Below, in pieces: positions 32,060 through 43,496 of a stretch of 64,000 bases of DNA (within the stretch, counting starts at the first letter, position 1; each line of letters begins with the position of its first letter). A program made the position numbers and the translations under genes. The stretch spans positions 55,909,658-55,973,657 of the forward strand of contig JAYGXS010000005.1 of assembly GCA_036362985.1 (NCBI GenBank), written 5' to 3'. This DNA comes from Ligula intestinalis (Eukaryota; Platyhelminthes; Cestoda; Diphyllobothriidea; Diphyllobothriidae). The notes beneath the pieces are model-generated. The model made no database searches and was not told where the DNA came from. It saw nothing but the letters and a program-made list of their open reading frames with translations.

Positions 32060-32420
32060 CAATCGCTGGAATAAGAGGTTTACTTGTCTGACGTTTCTGA
32101 TTCTATCGATAATTCTTAATCAGAGATAATCGTAGAATAGGGAGATACATATACAGAGTAGGGTGATCACAGTCAATCAACATGCACAACGACTTGTCGT
32201 TTCCAAACTTCGTACTGAGACATTGTCTGAGCAGAAGAATCTGTCGCGTGGGAGGCGTCGGGCCAGCCTCTACTCGACGACAGCGAACATAATTGTCGTG
32301 TAATTATCAAGCCCACATCCAACACGGATTACGAAATCGTGGCGAGTTATGACTCGGAAGTGGACTGCAAAGCCATCAGCGCACCAATTACGATCTGCAG
32401 CGGTGGAGCTTCTATTTATA
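32060..32420 (+). pseudogene. Penelope-like element 3' end
   Basis: The stretch from about 32188 (TTGTCGTTTCCAAACTTCGT, GAGACATTGTCTGAGCAGAA, CACCAATTACGA) is homologous, in opposite orientation, to the end of the GIY-YIG fragment at 33776-34000. On the opposite strand, 32130-32075 shows TGATTAAGAATTATCGATAG followed by AATCAGAAACGTCAGAC, the hairpin-plus-GAAACGTC motif. It is therefore a PLE tail with an inverted pseudo-LTR piece. Not coding. Confidence 0.5.
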
Positions 32421-33234
32421 GTGCGCATGTGGTCGCGTGGCCGCTACGATTTACAAAATACTCCGTAATCTATGCATATGTCCCCCATATTATGCGGTTA
32501 TCGCCGATTAAGGGTTATCGACCAAATCCGAAATATAAGGCAAATAAACTTCGTGATCCAGCGATCGCACCGTCTACTTTCATCATAAATCCTTCGGAGA
32601 CTGCGGAGTTCCGACTGATTTTCCGGAGTTGGTTAGACTTGCAATGTCGAATGTCTCTGTGCGATTGAAAAGAACAGTTTATGGACCTATCCCTTGGTTC
32701 CTAAAGTGTTTTCTGAAGTTAAGTGGTGGCGAAAATAATGCTGGTTCTAAAACAACACTGCACGTTACTAAAGTTGTGGACACTGATGAAGTGCTTGATT
32801 GAGCGGTTCAGGATCCATGGTATCTCTGACTGCAAATTTATGCATTCATAACTTACCAGTTACTGACTTTCTGTATGTTTGGTTCAAGCCATTCATTTTG
32901 TATTCCACTGCATTCTATCGTAGTATTGTTGGATTCTCTCTATCTCAACAGCCAAGATTTTATTTCACGTGCCGAGTAGCCTTGTAGCGGTGTTGCAGGC
33001 GACCTCCTCCAAACGCGAGATCCCACAGACGCGGTCTCGCGGGGACAATCTTGGCCGCCCAGTCGCTCGACCAAGCGCGATGGCCGATGTCCGCATACGA
33101 GGCGTAACCTTTGCCCTCGGGCGGCTGGGGGGCACGCACGCACCCCACACTGATCAGGCCAATCAGCAGCCTGAAGCTAACTCACCTAATGCTCGCTCTA
33201 TGCCTTTGTAAATATTCCCGCACTTCGGATCACA
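32421..33234. other. No gene; GC-rich segment 32980-33200
   Basis: 32980-33200 is clearly more GC-rich than its surroundings and sits at the position where repeat B copies vary. It is probably a repeat variant rather than a promoter island. Confidence 0.3.
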
Positions 33235-33312
33235 CTCCCCTAGCGGAAGGTCGTGCTCTCCGTAGTCAATCTTTTTCCATCTATTCTTCGTTCCTCTGTG
33301 TACACAAGCTTC
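33235..33312 (-). repeat. Repeat B core fragment
   Basis: TTTTTCCATCTATTCTTCGT and TCCTCTGTGTACACAAGCTT only. Confidence 0.55.
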
Positions 33313-33775
33313 GATCTTCTCAGAAAGCAGATGTTGAGGATAAAGCTTGCTGTTGTATCAGTTTTGGCAGGATTTTCAGGTGAATGCATGCGCTATTGTC
33401 AGAGCGGGAAGCAGATGGCGTCCGAAATTTATTATTATATGTTCTTCCTCCCAGCATTCCTCTGGAGTTGTAGGTTGGGTTCAGTCTGTGTTCGCCACCC
33501 GTCAGAACTCCAATTCTCAACATTTCTAGTGATCTATTTATTGGGGGCCATCTCTGTGGTTTATGTTGTAGTGTCCTCTTTGGATAACTACAGCATGGCT
33601 AATAATTCATGCAAAACTAATAACGAAAGTCAAGTTGGTGGTTTAGTACATATATTTCGACCTAAAATTCGTGTAACATGCCGACATATGGGAAAGTTTG
33701 ATACTCAGTTACAGTCTCTGACGGTAATTCACATGCGCAGTATGATTATTAGCTCCTGTAGCCACCGCTTGGGGT

Positions 33776-34262
33776 CTAAATTGGTGCGGTGATTGCTTGA
33801 CACTTCGCGTTCCACTCATTAATTGCCGCGATTGTTCTTGTCCTTTTTGGACGCAGGCATGATAATTGCACGTCAGAGTTGTTGCTGGGTCCGGCCCTTC
33901 CCATCTGACTGATTCTCTTGCTCAGGCAATGTCTCAGTACGCAGTGTGGGAACGACAAATAATTTCGTTTGTTGATGGACTGGGAACCCAAGAAACATGG
34001 CTAGAGCAGCGCGCGGCTCACGCGGTTATCATCTCTTGTGAGGATTTCGGCCTCGTCAAACTTGAAAATATGGCCGAGTTCCGTTAAATGAGCTGCAACC
34101 TGAGAGTTAGCGTCTTTCTCACCGCAGCTGCATGCTCAAACATTTGCCTCCGGAGTTCTCTCCCAGTTTCTCCGAAATAGCTGCTTTGTACATACCAGAT
34201 CCGATAAACAACTCCAGCCATTTCACGGTCTGAAATTATATCAACGACGCACAAATTTTTCA
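33776..34262 (-). pseudogene. Penelope-like element GIY-YIG fragment
   Basis: Minus strand from 34262: AGVVYRIWYVQSSYFGETGR, ELRRQMFEHAAAV, a frameshift, DANSQVAAHLTELG, FKFDEAEILTRDDNRVSR; then PCFLGSQSINKRNYLSFPH and CVLRHCL. GIY (VVYRI) and YIG (YFGETGR) half-sites, the Arg helix and the late Asn (SINK) are visible. At least one frameshift and a lost catalytic Glu context (ESW to EPC) mark it as dead. Confidence 0.7.
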
Positions 34263-34689
34263 CCAGCTCATCGAGAATAGTAGGTCATACATTGCTAACG
34301 TCAACCGTGGAACTGACACAAAAGGTGACCTGCTTCAGATGATTTTGTCTGATGCAGCAACGATAGATAGCAAAGCTGAGGAAATCCAAGGATAAAGGAC
34401 CGCAATGAAATGAAGAATTTTTTCACGCTAATCGAGACAGCCTTTAATTCAACAAGCGAAGCATCCACGCCATTGCTCAGCTCCGACGGATAGATACTTA
34501 CGGAGAAAACCCAAATTCCGAAGCGTTAGGCCAAGCACTTTAGAAGCGTCCGCAATATCTGACACTGCCATCAAGAAATTTAGCCAGGTAGAAATGAATA
34601 ATGATCTGGGGCCCCACCTTTCGTCTTAAAGTAATCAAGGTGGACTAAAAGTTCCTTACAAACATCCCCGTAGCTTACCATACATCTGC

Positions 34690-34850
34690 CTACTTAGTTC
34701 TGGTATTTTACTTTAAAGTTTAGTTTATTTATTAGTTTATTATTAATTTTAATAGTTTTAGTTTAGTTAGTTTAGTTTACGTTTAGATTAGTTTTCATTA
34801 TTTAGTTTTATTAGTTTAAGTTTCGCTTTCAGTCGAGTATTACATAAAGC
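34690..34850. repeat. TTTAG-rich low-complexity tract
   Basis: Irregular repetition of TTTAGTTTA-type words. A similar tract lies at 50890-51230. It is not the TTAGGG telomere repeat. Confidence 0.6.
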
Positions 34851-35089
34851 TGGTTTTTTATGACTGTGATTTACCAGATGTATGGCAGCAAAGTTTCAAG
34901 CCCGAAGTAATCTTGGTCGGAGTTTGAAACTACGGCGTACCTTGGCTGATAGACAAGACTTCTCCACTCTGCCAGGAAATATGATGGCAGAAGCAATTTC
35001 TTCAAGACTTTAAACACGCAATCAGCGTCTATATATAATAGCAAAAAACTCAAAACCTAGAGAGAGGTACAGAGACATCTATGGGCAGA

Positions 35090-35400
35090 TATTATAACCG
35101 GCAAAGCACAGGGAGATTGGAATGACCATTTCTGGCTAATTAGTCGTCGTCAGCCAGTCACATCCAAACTTAAGTGGGGCCCCACCCTAGCGACGAACTC
35201 GCGACCTTTTTAAATCAGAGTCAGGCAACCTAACCATTGAGCCACGAGCCCGTTGTCCAGTCGGTTTATGTCAGGGCATATTTAAATCCATTGATGAACG
35301 GTCACCGACCGCTGCGTCTTTCTGCCTTGGGACTCGACAGGCGCCCTGACGGTCGTATCAACTGAGGCATCGCCACACCCAGCATCGTAAATGAAAGCTT
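35090..35400 (-). repeat. SINE-A copy with the clearest tRNA-like head
   Basis: Minus strand: GGGCTCGTGGCTCAATGGTT (A box), AAGGTCGCGAGTTCGTCGC (B box), CACTTAAGTTTGGATGTGAC, then the body TTAGCCAGAAATGGTCATTC and TATAATATCTGCC. A diverged partial copy follows at 35440-35510. Confidence 0.7.
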
Positions 35401-35999
35401 CGTCCCCGTCCTCATCCGCGTCTTTCGAAAATGCATATGGCCAATTATCCGTTATCAGCCAGAAATAGCCATGTGAGACTTTCTTTTCTTTTTCGGCAAT
35501 GCTATAAAGATCCTGTGTTGCATCTCTTTCGACAGCAACGAGTCCCGTCCAGTGTTCGTTAGCCTGTATGGCTGTTCAGTAGGACGCAGTCCACTTACAT
35601 ATAATTCACGCCGTAACAAGGACTTTGTTTGACTTTTATTTTTGTTTCTCCAAGTTTAAGTTCAATCTATTTTCAGTTTGCTTCCTTTTAGTTGACTATT
35701 CTTACAGTTTTTTGGCGACATATGGTTACTTTTTGGGTTTGGAGCTATTGTGTGTTTAAAAAGTGGTGAGAAAACCTATCTTGCTTGAGTTTTATTGCTC
35801 ATTTTAATTATCGCGTGCAAACATTAGGTTATGAACATATAAATTCTTATTATTTTCTATTTTTATAAGCTCTGGGTTCAAAAATATTTTCTTCCTTTTC
35901 TTGATATGCCCTACCCATGGAAGCTTTATTAGCACCGGTCTTTTTTACAGAGGGATGAGGGTTTCGCGTGCTGTAGTGCACCCAAAGCGTAGCTGTTAC

Positions 36000-36180
36000 A
36001 GAATTAGACTGCTATGGGCCCCGCCAGACACCCTGATAGCCGTAACAACTAGTAATATAGGCAGAAAGCATTGCCGGCAAATCAAGAGAGACGGCATGTC
36101 CACTACTGGCCCATTATGCGTCATGAACCAGAAATAGCCATGCCAGGCTCTCTCTTGCCTTTTCCGCCCTTACTACTGGC
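36000..36180. repeat. SINE-A fragments, rearranged
   Basis: AATATAGGCAGAAAGCATTG with GCCGGCAAATCAAGAGAGAC (minus sense) runs into CATGAACCAGAAATAGCCAT (plus sense) within 150 bp, so two copies are joined. Confidence 0.5.
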
Positions 36181-36373
36181 GGCTGTTGGCCGGACTCGAG
36201 AATGAGCCCCGAGGCTTTGCAAAACCAGTGAAGGATAAATTTGACGGTAATCTGCATTGCTTCATTGTGTTTTGGCAAAAGGGGGCAAGACTGTTATTGT
36301 TCTTGGGCATTTAAATGTTCTGATAGGCCATAACAGGATGTTTTTTAAGAGTTTTGGCAGATTTTCTAAATGT

Positions 36374-36483
36374 AAGTTGACCCAATTGTGAAAAAACTCG
36401 AAGCGTTTGGCGGGATCTGAACCCACGTAGTAGGGAAGGCCTGAACGCGAAGCCAATGCTCGACCAATTGAGTTAAAAAAAGC
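36374..36483 (-). repeat. SINE-E, second copy
   Basis: Minus strand: GGCTTTTTTTAACTCAATTG, GTCGAGCATTGGC, GTGGGTTCAGATCCCGCCAA, ACGCTTCGAGTTTTTTCACA, ATTGGGTCAACTT. It aligns end to end with 28505-28612, though the acceptor stem no longer pairs. Confidence 0.65.
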
Positions 36484-36962
36484 CACGACTTGCACCGTGA
36501 ATATGATGAGTGGCTGCAGAAAAAAAAGTCTTTGGTGAAAAACGCTCAAAAAACCTCATTTTCGCCAGCACCAGAAGCTTTTATCGTCATATTCTTCAAT
36601 AGAAATAAACCCGGATGCACTGATAACTTTAGAAGTGCTTGCTTCATGAATATTCAGAAGATGACCTATCTCATGAAATGTCGTGGATTACCTAAGAAAT
36701 GTCATTTTTCACGAAGTCAGCACGCGCGGCGTGCGCCCAAACTATTATAGCAGTAAAGTAAGAACCATAAGTAAAAAGAGGATATAGCCTTGTTGAAAAA
36801 GTACTATTTTCTAGCATAAAAATATCAAAGTTTCACAAAAATCTACAAATTCAGGTGATGGCAATATTAAAAGATGCTAATTCAATGTGAAATATAAATG
36901 TTTTTGGGCAGGGCATCTCAAAAAAGCGTCAAAGCAACAGAGAATATGTACTAATGCAATAT

Positions 36963-37540
36963 TTAATATTTCGAGAAACGTCCATTGACGTTCAGAATAG
37001 CAGTAAGTCTATGGGACATTGACGTCACCAGGTTATCGATAGTTGTTTGTGCAATGTGGGTATTAAGAACACTCCACTTTTTCTTCCATTGCAGGACACT
37101 TTTCGGTTTTAGAATAAATTCTTTTGACAACTGCAAAAAGATTTTCGATTGGATTTGGATCAGGGCTGTTTGCAGGGATAAAAAATTTGAGGGCAAAACG
37201 CGCAGAGGCTGGCTATAGATAGAAAGTTAGATTTCCCTTGTACATGTGATAAAATTCAAACCTCTTCTGAACGGTGAACTGGAACATTATCGAATGAGAT
37301 AATTCTGTCCATTTTGCGCCGATGGATGCCGTTGTAACCGAAGGCATCTTTTACGATGTTGCTGAACACCCTGCTGTTAATGATCTCCATAGTGGACCGC
37401 CGAATTGGCCGCTCTCCGAACTTTACTGCCATCCAAACCATTAATCGTCAACAGTTCTTGAATTCTGATGTCGGCACTGTGTGTCCTCGCAGAATAATTT
37501 TTCCGCATAAGGCAACCTGCGTCGTATTAATAGGTTAAAT
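36963..37540 (-). pseudogene. Tc1/mariner-type transposase relic
   Basis: Minus strand in order: LMVWMAVKFGERPIRRSTME, IISFDNVPVHRSEEV (second catalytic Asp block DNAPVH), CALKFFIPANSPDPNPIENL (third acidic block SPDLNPIE), then after a frameshift TIDNLVTSMSHRLTAILNVN. These are the C-terminal two-thirds of a Tc1-like DDE transposase. Stops and frameshifts are present and the DNA-binding N-terminus is not recognisable. I could not place terminal inverted repeats. Confidence 0.75.
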
Positions 37541-38489
37541 CCTCCCTAAAATTTTGGTCTTCACATTTAATCAGATGTATTCGCACGAAAAGGACTTGTG
37601 TGAATGAAGTTGGTTCAGCGAAAGTCTGTCCAGTTGCTGCACGCGGAACTGGTAATAATAGGGCTTAAAAGGCTGGAGCATAGCAGGGGAAAAATAAAAA
37701 ATAAAAAGCAGAGCATATTAAAATAGACAAGTATAGGAATAATTATATTTAAAGCCTAATGTTTGCGCGCAATACTTAAAATAAGAAATACAAACCATGG
37801 GGAAAAAGAATTGCGCAATATTACCCGCGAATCTACGTGTACTCTATATCTAATTATGGAGATTGAAGTAAAAACATTAACGATACACTTTTTACCACTT
37901 AAACAAACAATAGCTCCGACCACCAAAAGCAACCATATGTTACCGAAAAAGGGAAAAAATAATAAATTAAAATGAATCAAACTGAAAATAAAGTAAATAA
38001 ATCAATAATTAATTAATCATGAATAATTAACTAATAGTTCAACAAACAAAAATTAAACTCAAGTAAAGTCCTTGTTTTGGCCGAAATTATATGTTGATGG
38101 CCTGCGTCGTACTTAACAACCATACCGTCTTACGAACACTCGATAGGACTCGTAATTGCCAAAGGTCTTTTCTATTGAAAAAGATGCAATACGGGATATA
38201 TATAGCATTGAAGTGATATTTTAGGTGTTTCAAGTTTCTTAAGAACATAAAACTTAGCTGGCGTAGTAAATACCTTGCTGTGACGCATCATAGGTGAAAC
38301 AGTCGATCGATTATTTTGTATCGATTTGGAAAAGTCAGCTGTGTGTGATGAATAAAAATAGCTTCCCTAACAATAGGAACTACTTTTCCTGAAACTAATT
38401 TTAGGTCCTGCAGATATCATTTGTGTGGGTCAATAATTTCTAACTGTGGGAATTTAATATTTCCGGAGTCTGACGCAGTAAAATTTGAT
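37541..38489. other. AT-rich, no gene recognised
   Basis: May hold the decayed N-terminal half and inverted terminal repeat of the Tc1-like element, but nothing is identifiable. Confidence 0.35.
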
Positions 38490-38655
38490 TTGTATTTCCA
38501 GGTCTAGTTGTTTTTGCTTCCGTTGTGCTCCGGAGCAATACGTGCATAACCTTTCGTCACTACATCTTAACAAGACGCTCCTAGAGGTATTATCTCTTGG
38601 TCCTAAGTTTTGCGTGCCACAACGGAAGCAAAAACAGCTAGACCTGGAAATACAA
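38490..38655. repeat. Near-perfect 38-bp inverted repeat around a ~90-bp spacer
   Basis: 38490-38527 and 38618-38655 are reverse complements with one mismatch (CTAGTTG against CTAGCTG when aligned). Short MITE or a long hairpin transcript are the options. No transposase is next to it. Confidence 0.8.
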
Positions 38656-39213
38656 TTTGAGTGTCTCTTCAGTCAGACCTCGGACCTAAAAATTGATTTT
38701 TCTCAAACTTCATTGGATGTCTGAGGTTAGCCTTTGAGGTTGCGCTTATTTCGGACTAATTGTCATATTTATCTTGACAGGACCTCTTTTAATTTCAACT
38801 AGGACAATTTTGTTTGAAAGCAGCTAAATAACGTTAAGCGCGATTTTTTTGCCGGCTTCTTCGAAGTTTTGTAAAAATAGTGTTGCCCTTCCTAGCAAGA
38901 ATATCCGTATTCAAGCCTCGCCTTTACGATATCTTCTTGAAGATTCTTGCTCATTGGATTCTAAATAAAATGTAACCATAACACAAAAGTGGTGAGGACC
39001 GTTCCTTGTGTCTTTTGGCAGTATTCATCAATAAAGTATTTAGCAAGTAGAAAACTAATTGTGCAGAGTAAAGCCGGACCATAAGATTGCGTTTTTTTTA
39101 TCAGCGTTCGGCTTAGCTGAAAAACGCGATACGATAGTGCGACCATCGATTCCGACGATATCTACTGCGAGCTTCAACGAGTCGAAGCATTAGGTGACTG
39201 TGACGGAAGTCCG

Positions 39214-39545
39214 GTGAAAGCAAAGTCACCGGGTCTACCCCGCTCTCTGACCACTTCCACACCTAATTCCGGCTGTCAAGTCAGGGTCAAGAAGGCAGGT
39301 GAAAATAATGCAGGAGGGCGCAGACGGCTGGCGCGACAAACACTCAACCTGCGTACCAAACAGTACGCATGGCTACCCATGCTCCCAACAGGGAGTGCCA
39401 TAAAGGCCACATTAGAAGGAGCCATTGAATCTGACTCTCAGCCCGCAGACAGCCTCACCACACAACAAGACACACTGGACCGACTGCAGTGTCCGAGTTA
39501 ACCCACCAGATGGCAACCCACCAGATGGCAACCCTCCAAGCCACG
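39214..39545 (+). repeat. Unassigned repeat with open frame
   Basis: A 95-codon ORF (39214-39501) carries a basic block (GGRRRLARQTLNLRTKQYAW) and resembles minus-strand 12670-12590 at DNA level, so it is repeat-derived; the element class is unknown. GGCAACCCACCAGAT appears twice in tandem near 39513-39535. Confidence 0.4.
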
Positions 39546-40385
39546 GCATTTGGAGTGCCGCGATAGATTCAAGCGCGTCGGATTAATTGTAGTGAGGAGT
39601 CCTCAGTATAATCAGCAAAGCAGTGCGCCGGGGGTCATCCACATACACTCGCCCACCACAGCAACAGGCAACCGCCCAACTGTCAGCCGCGTGAGTTAGG
39701 GTGGGAGCTGCAAAGCAGGACTACGGAAAAAGAAAAATGACAGTGGGAGGGACATTTCTGGTTTATAATTCACTATTTATTAGCCATACCCACTGTTAAG
39801 TTTTGAAAACTCGTCTGTTTATTCTTTTAATGCGCGGCCACGCACGAAGCAACTACTTCAGATAAATAACAGAGCAGCTGAGTAGACATCAGAAGTAGGC
39901 AGAAATTATGCCCACCAAAATGTACCCCATCGAACACACCATTAGTAGAGGCCTTTGTGACAGCAAACCCCAAAGACTGATGCAGTACAATGCCCTAAAA
40001 AAATCGTAAAAATTTGATTGAGTTGCTTTCCAAATGTACACATGGAATATATGCCGCCCTTCGATGTCTGGGGAAGTTTAGGCCTGGGGAACTGGACATT
40101 TCGCAGTCCAATGGGTGTTTTTAGATTTGTAGACCATGGTTACTACTGTGCCAGACTTCTTAAATTACCTCTCAGAGATGAGAGTACCTACTGACTAAAT
40201 TAAGACCACCTTGATATATTTATCGTTCTTTCCGACAACTCTACAAAAGTAATGTTTTTTTGTTTCATCAGTAGAGGGTAGGGAACGGATCCGTGGGCAC
40301 CCCTTCAATGCAGTCACCGGACATGTGGGAGTTTACAGGTAAGACCGATCCCCCCGCCAAAGCAAGGGCACTCCCGTGAACGGTA
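39546..40385. other. No gene recognised
   Basis: A SINE-A-like trace (GGACATTTCTGGTTTATAA) lies near 39757. Otherwise unassigned. Confidence 0.35.
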
Positions 40386-42121
40386 CAGATCATGTTTCAA
40401 ATAGGGCATCGTATTTATTCTTGAATGCGGCAATTGTGTCGGCAGCAACAACGTCGGGGGGGGGGAGATTGTTCCATTCATTCACAGCACGCCTTGGGAG
40501 TATGTAGACGTGCGGGAGGCCATCTGTCTGTTGTACCACCAGTTTGAAGCAGTGCCCTCGCGTGGGCATGTCAAGGGCTAGTTTGAAGTACTCTGCGACC
40601 TCCGGTATGTCGCCGCAGACGATCACTTTAAACATCATGATTTGGTCACTTCTGGAGCGTCGAAATTCGAGGGTAAACAGGTCCAGTGCTTAACATCGCT
40701 CAGGATAGGTCAGCCTTCTCACTTCGGGTACCATTCTTGACCCGAGTCGTTGAACATATTCGATGTCAGTCATTTCGCTCTTCGTACATGGAAACTAAGT
40801 GGACGATCCATACTCCATGATCGGTCGACTAAATGTGACCATGAGCTTACGGAATATCTGCATGGACCAGGACGTGAATGCTCTTTTGAACATCCAAAGT
40901 AGCACTAGCCCCTTGCGTCTCGCAAAAGTTGATTGTTCTCGGGTCTTGAGGTCGTCCTGGATGATAACGCCCAAGTCTCCAGTACTCCTAACAGCGGCCA
41001 ATGTCATGTTTCCCATTGTATAGGGCGGGTGGTCCCGGTCTCTCCCAATTATAAACAAGTTCGATTTGGTCACGTTTACCGGTATCTTGATCTCTAATGA
41101 CCACTCGTGGATCACATCGGGATCATTTTGGAACATCATTGTGTCTTCGGCGTTGCGTATGACACGCCATACCTTGAGGTCGTCTGCGAACAGAAGGCAT
41201 GGGGATGCAAGTCTTGATGGAATATCCGCGACGTATATTGAAAACAGTCTGGGTCCCAGAACTGACCCTTGTCGTACTCCACTACGAGCCTCCAACGCCG
41301 AGGAACACCCTTCGCCAGCTCTGACCTGGCATTGTCTACCGAATAGATACCCCTTAATCCATTTGATGACAGTTCTAGGTACCGGCGTGTATCTGAGTTT
41401 GTTTAGGAGAAGCACGTGATCGACTTTATCAAACGCCTTGCTAAGATCGATTAAGGCTGCATGACCCGGCAGTAGTTTTTCTTTGGCTTCGCAACAGGCT
41501 TCATGTGCCACCATGAGGTTTGTGGTACACGGTTTGCCCTAAACAAAACCATGTTGTTCCGTTGGTAGGATTGTGGCTGGCCCAATGTGCGCATCGATTT
41601 CGCGACAGATGAGGTTTTCGAGTACTTTCACAAACACCGAAGTCAGGCTGACTGGTCGATAATTCTGGGGAAGAAAACGGTCGCCATCCTTGTACCTCGG
41701 AGTTATTTTACTCTGTTTCCAGTCATCTGGTACCGTTGCAGCTTCAAGCGTACATAGAAACAGTGCTTTGATGCTTGGTGCGATTATAGAAGCTAGCTCG
41801 CTAATTACCCTCGGATTGAGATTGTCGGGTCCAGCAGCCTAAGTAGGTATCAACCTACTTAGTGCATTCTCCACACCTTCAATAGTGATTAGCATGCCGT
41901 TTTCAGTTTGGTCATGGATCTCGAAATCCTCCCTGTCAGGCGCTGGTGGCAAGTTCAGCCATACATAACTCATCTGTCTCGAGCACACCATCTGTATTGT
42001 GGAGACCCAGGATGCCCGGGCTTTCGCGACGCTTTCTCTTCAGAAATGAGTAGAATCGATTCGGTTGAGTGTCAAGGCTTTTAAGAACGTCTTCTGTAAA
42101 AAAATTCGGCGACGTCAACAA
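40386..42121 (-). mobile_element. CR1/jockey-like LINE, 5'-truncated ORF2
   Basis: Minus strand. Linker block NRFYSFLKRKRRESPGILGL (about 42060), a frameshift near 41940, then one long frame: AAGPDNLNPRVISELA, VPDDWKQSKITPRYKDGD, RPVSLTSVFVKVLE, EQHGFV, LIDLSKAFDKVDHVLLLNKL, SGVRQGSVLGPRLFSIYVAD, and the catalytic LFADDLKVW (FADD about 41190-41179). A later frame has TRGHCFKLVVQQ and RRAVNEWNNLPPPDVV (40640-40390), the usual LINE end. Only two stops, both TAG (41841-41839 and 41541-41539), interrupt the main frame. No endonuclease is visible upstream. It is related to the fragment at 7383-8170. Confidence 0.85.
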
Positions 42122-43435
42122 GAGCCTTTTTGAAGTTCAAAAACAACCGAAATCCTATACGACTGCATCAACTTCGGATTCAACCTTGATGGAGAAGGCT
42201 ACAATTATACTTGCTTGTTTGTCGCAGTTTATCATCCAGTAAAAGACACGGAGGAGTGAAACTCTCGGAAATACCCAAAGTAACCAAAGCAGGATCAGCA
42301 CTTACAGCGAGGGGTCATTAAAGTGACCGAAGCTATTTATAAGAGTTACGTTTGTTTTTTAGGCTCACTGATCCAACGACATACTTCACCGCAGTTAAGT
42401 GCAGATAAAATATCCTTGTATCATCCACAAACTTCCGTTAGGTTCAGTAGAATCAATGGCTGAGACAAGAACCGTAATAACATCTGCAGACAGACTTATA
42501 GAACACAAACTTGTGACAGATCTGAACGATCATAACGATTAGGTACGATGATGGAGGAACGGTCTCGGAACTTCAAGATGCAAATGTTACCCAGTCCTGG
42601 TTTACTTGCAATGCCTATGCCCAAACACCGAATTGAACAAAGAAAAGCTTAGCCTCCTACTGGCTGACCAAGCATTGTAGACACAGAAAGAAGAAGCTGT
42701 CACAACCAACATGAGGGTCCGTAACGGCGCTGCATGTATATATGTGGATGTAAATGCAGAAAGTCAGATTATTCTCTAGAAGAATCACACAAAATTTATT
42801 ATGGCCAGATCCAGCCGACTTACAGAGAAAGCCTAGGTGTTCTGCCAGCGCTCAGCCCCAAGACAATATACAGCCAATCAAACTCTCTGAGAGGTTTAAT
42901 GATAAAGAGGCACATCTCCTTTATATTACTTACTTATAAAGTTAGCTTGCTTAAGTAACTACTGAATTCTGTTTCAGAAAATGCTTTAATCCAACTGTTA
43001 ATCTTCAGACTTTAGTTTGTGCTGTCGCTATTTATTGGCTTTCGTGCAGTGGCTTTTTATATTATTATTAAATATAAGCTAATTAAAACTCATTTTGCTG
43101 TCATTTATGACTAAATTCATCCATATTTACATCAAACATATTTATTACACCTGTTCTCTGATGCTTATTTTAATTGTTTCCTTAATTTCAGTAAAGGAAG
43201 CTTCGGTAGTTTATATATTTGAATATTTATGAAGGACTGCAAATCATGATAGTTGATAGATCCTCTCTATATTTGTTTTCTTCTCAATATTTTCCTACAA
43301 ATGACCTTATGACTCTAAAGCATGTAGCCAGGCTTGCCCAGATTCTAATTGAAGTGCCGTAGACGGGTCGACCAATACGCTTCCGGCAAGTTCGACGAAT
43401 GGGCGTTATGAGTAACAACGCCGCGAGTCCCTCCT
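42122..43435. other. Upstream region of the neuropeptide gene
   Basis: AT-rich, without recognisable transposon domains or genes. Confidence 0.4.
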
Positions 43436-43444
43436 CTATAAAAG
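43436..43444 (+). promoter_or_regulatory. TATA box of the neuropeptide F gene
   Basis: CTATAAAAG lies 53 bp before the chosen ATG (43497). A start of transcription 25-35 bp downstream would fall after the other in-frame ATG at 43449, which supports 43497 as the initiator. Confidence 0.65.
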
Positions 43445-43496
43445 TGTCATGCTGTACATTTTGTTACGTCCTGGTGCTGTAATTATCCCCCGAAAC

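Noticed and set aside
33253..33792. 179-codon membrane-like ORF
   Set aside because: It begins in repeat B and ends in the complement of a PLE tail. No family match, and composition is explained by chance readthrough of repeats.
43449..43496. Upstream in-frame ATG for neuropeptide F
   Set aside because: It lies only a few bases after the TATA box, before any likely transcription start, and would bury the signal peptide 16 residues inside the protein.
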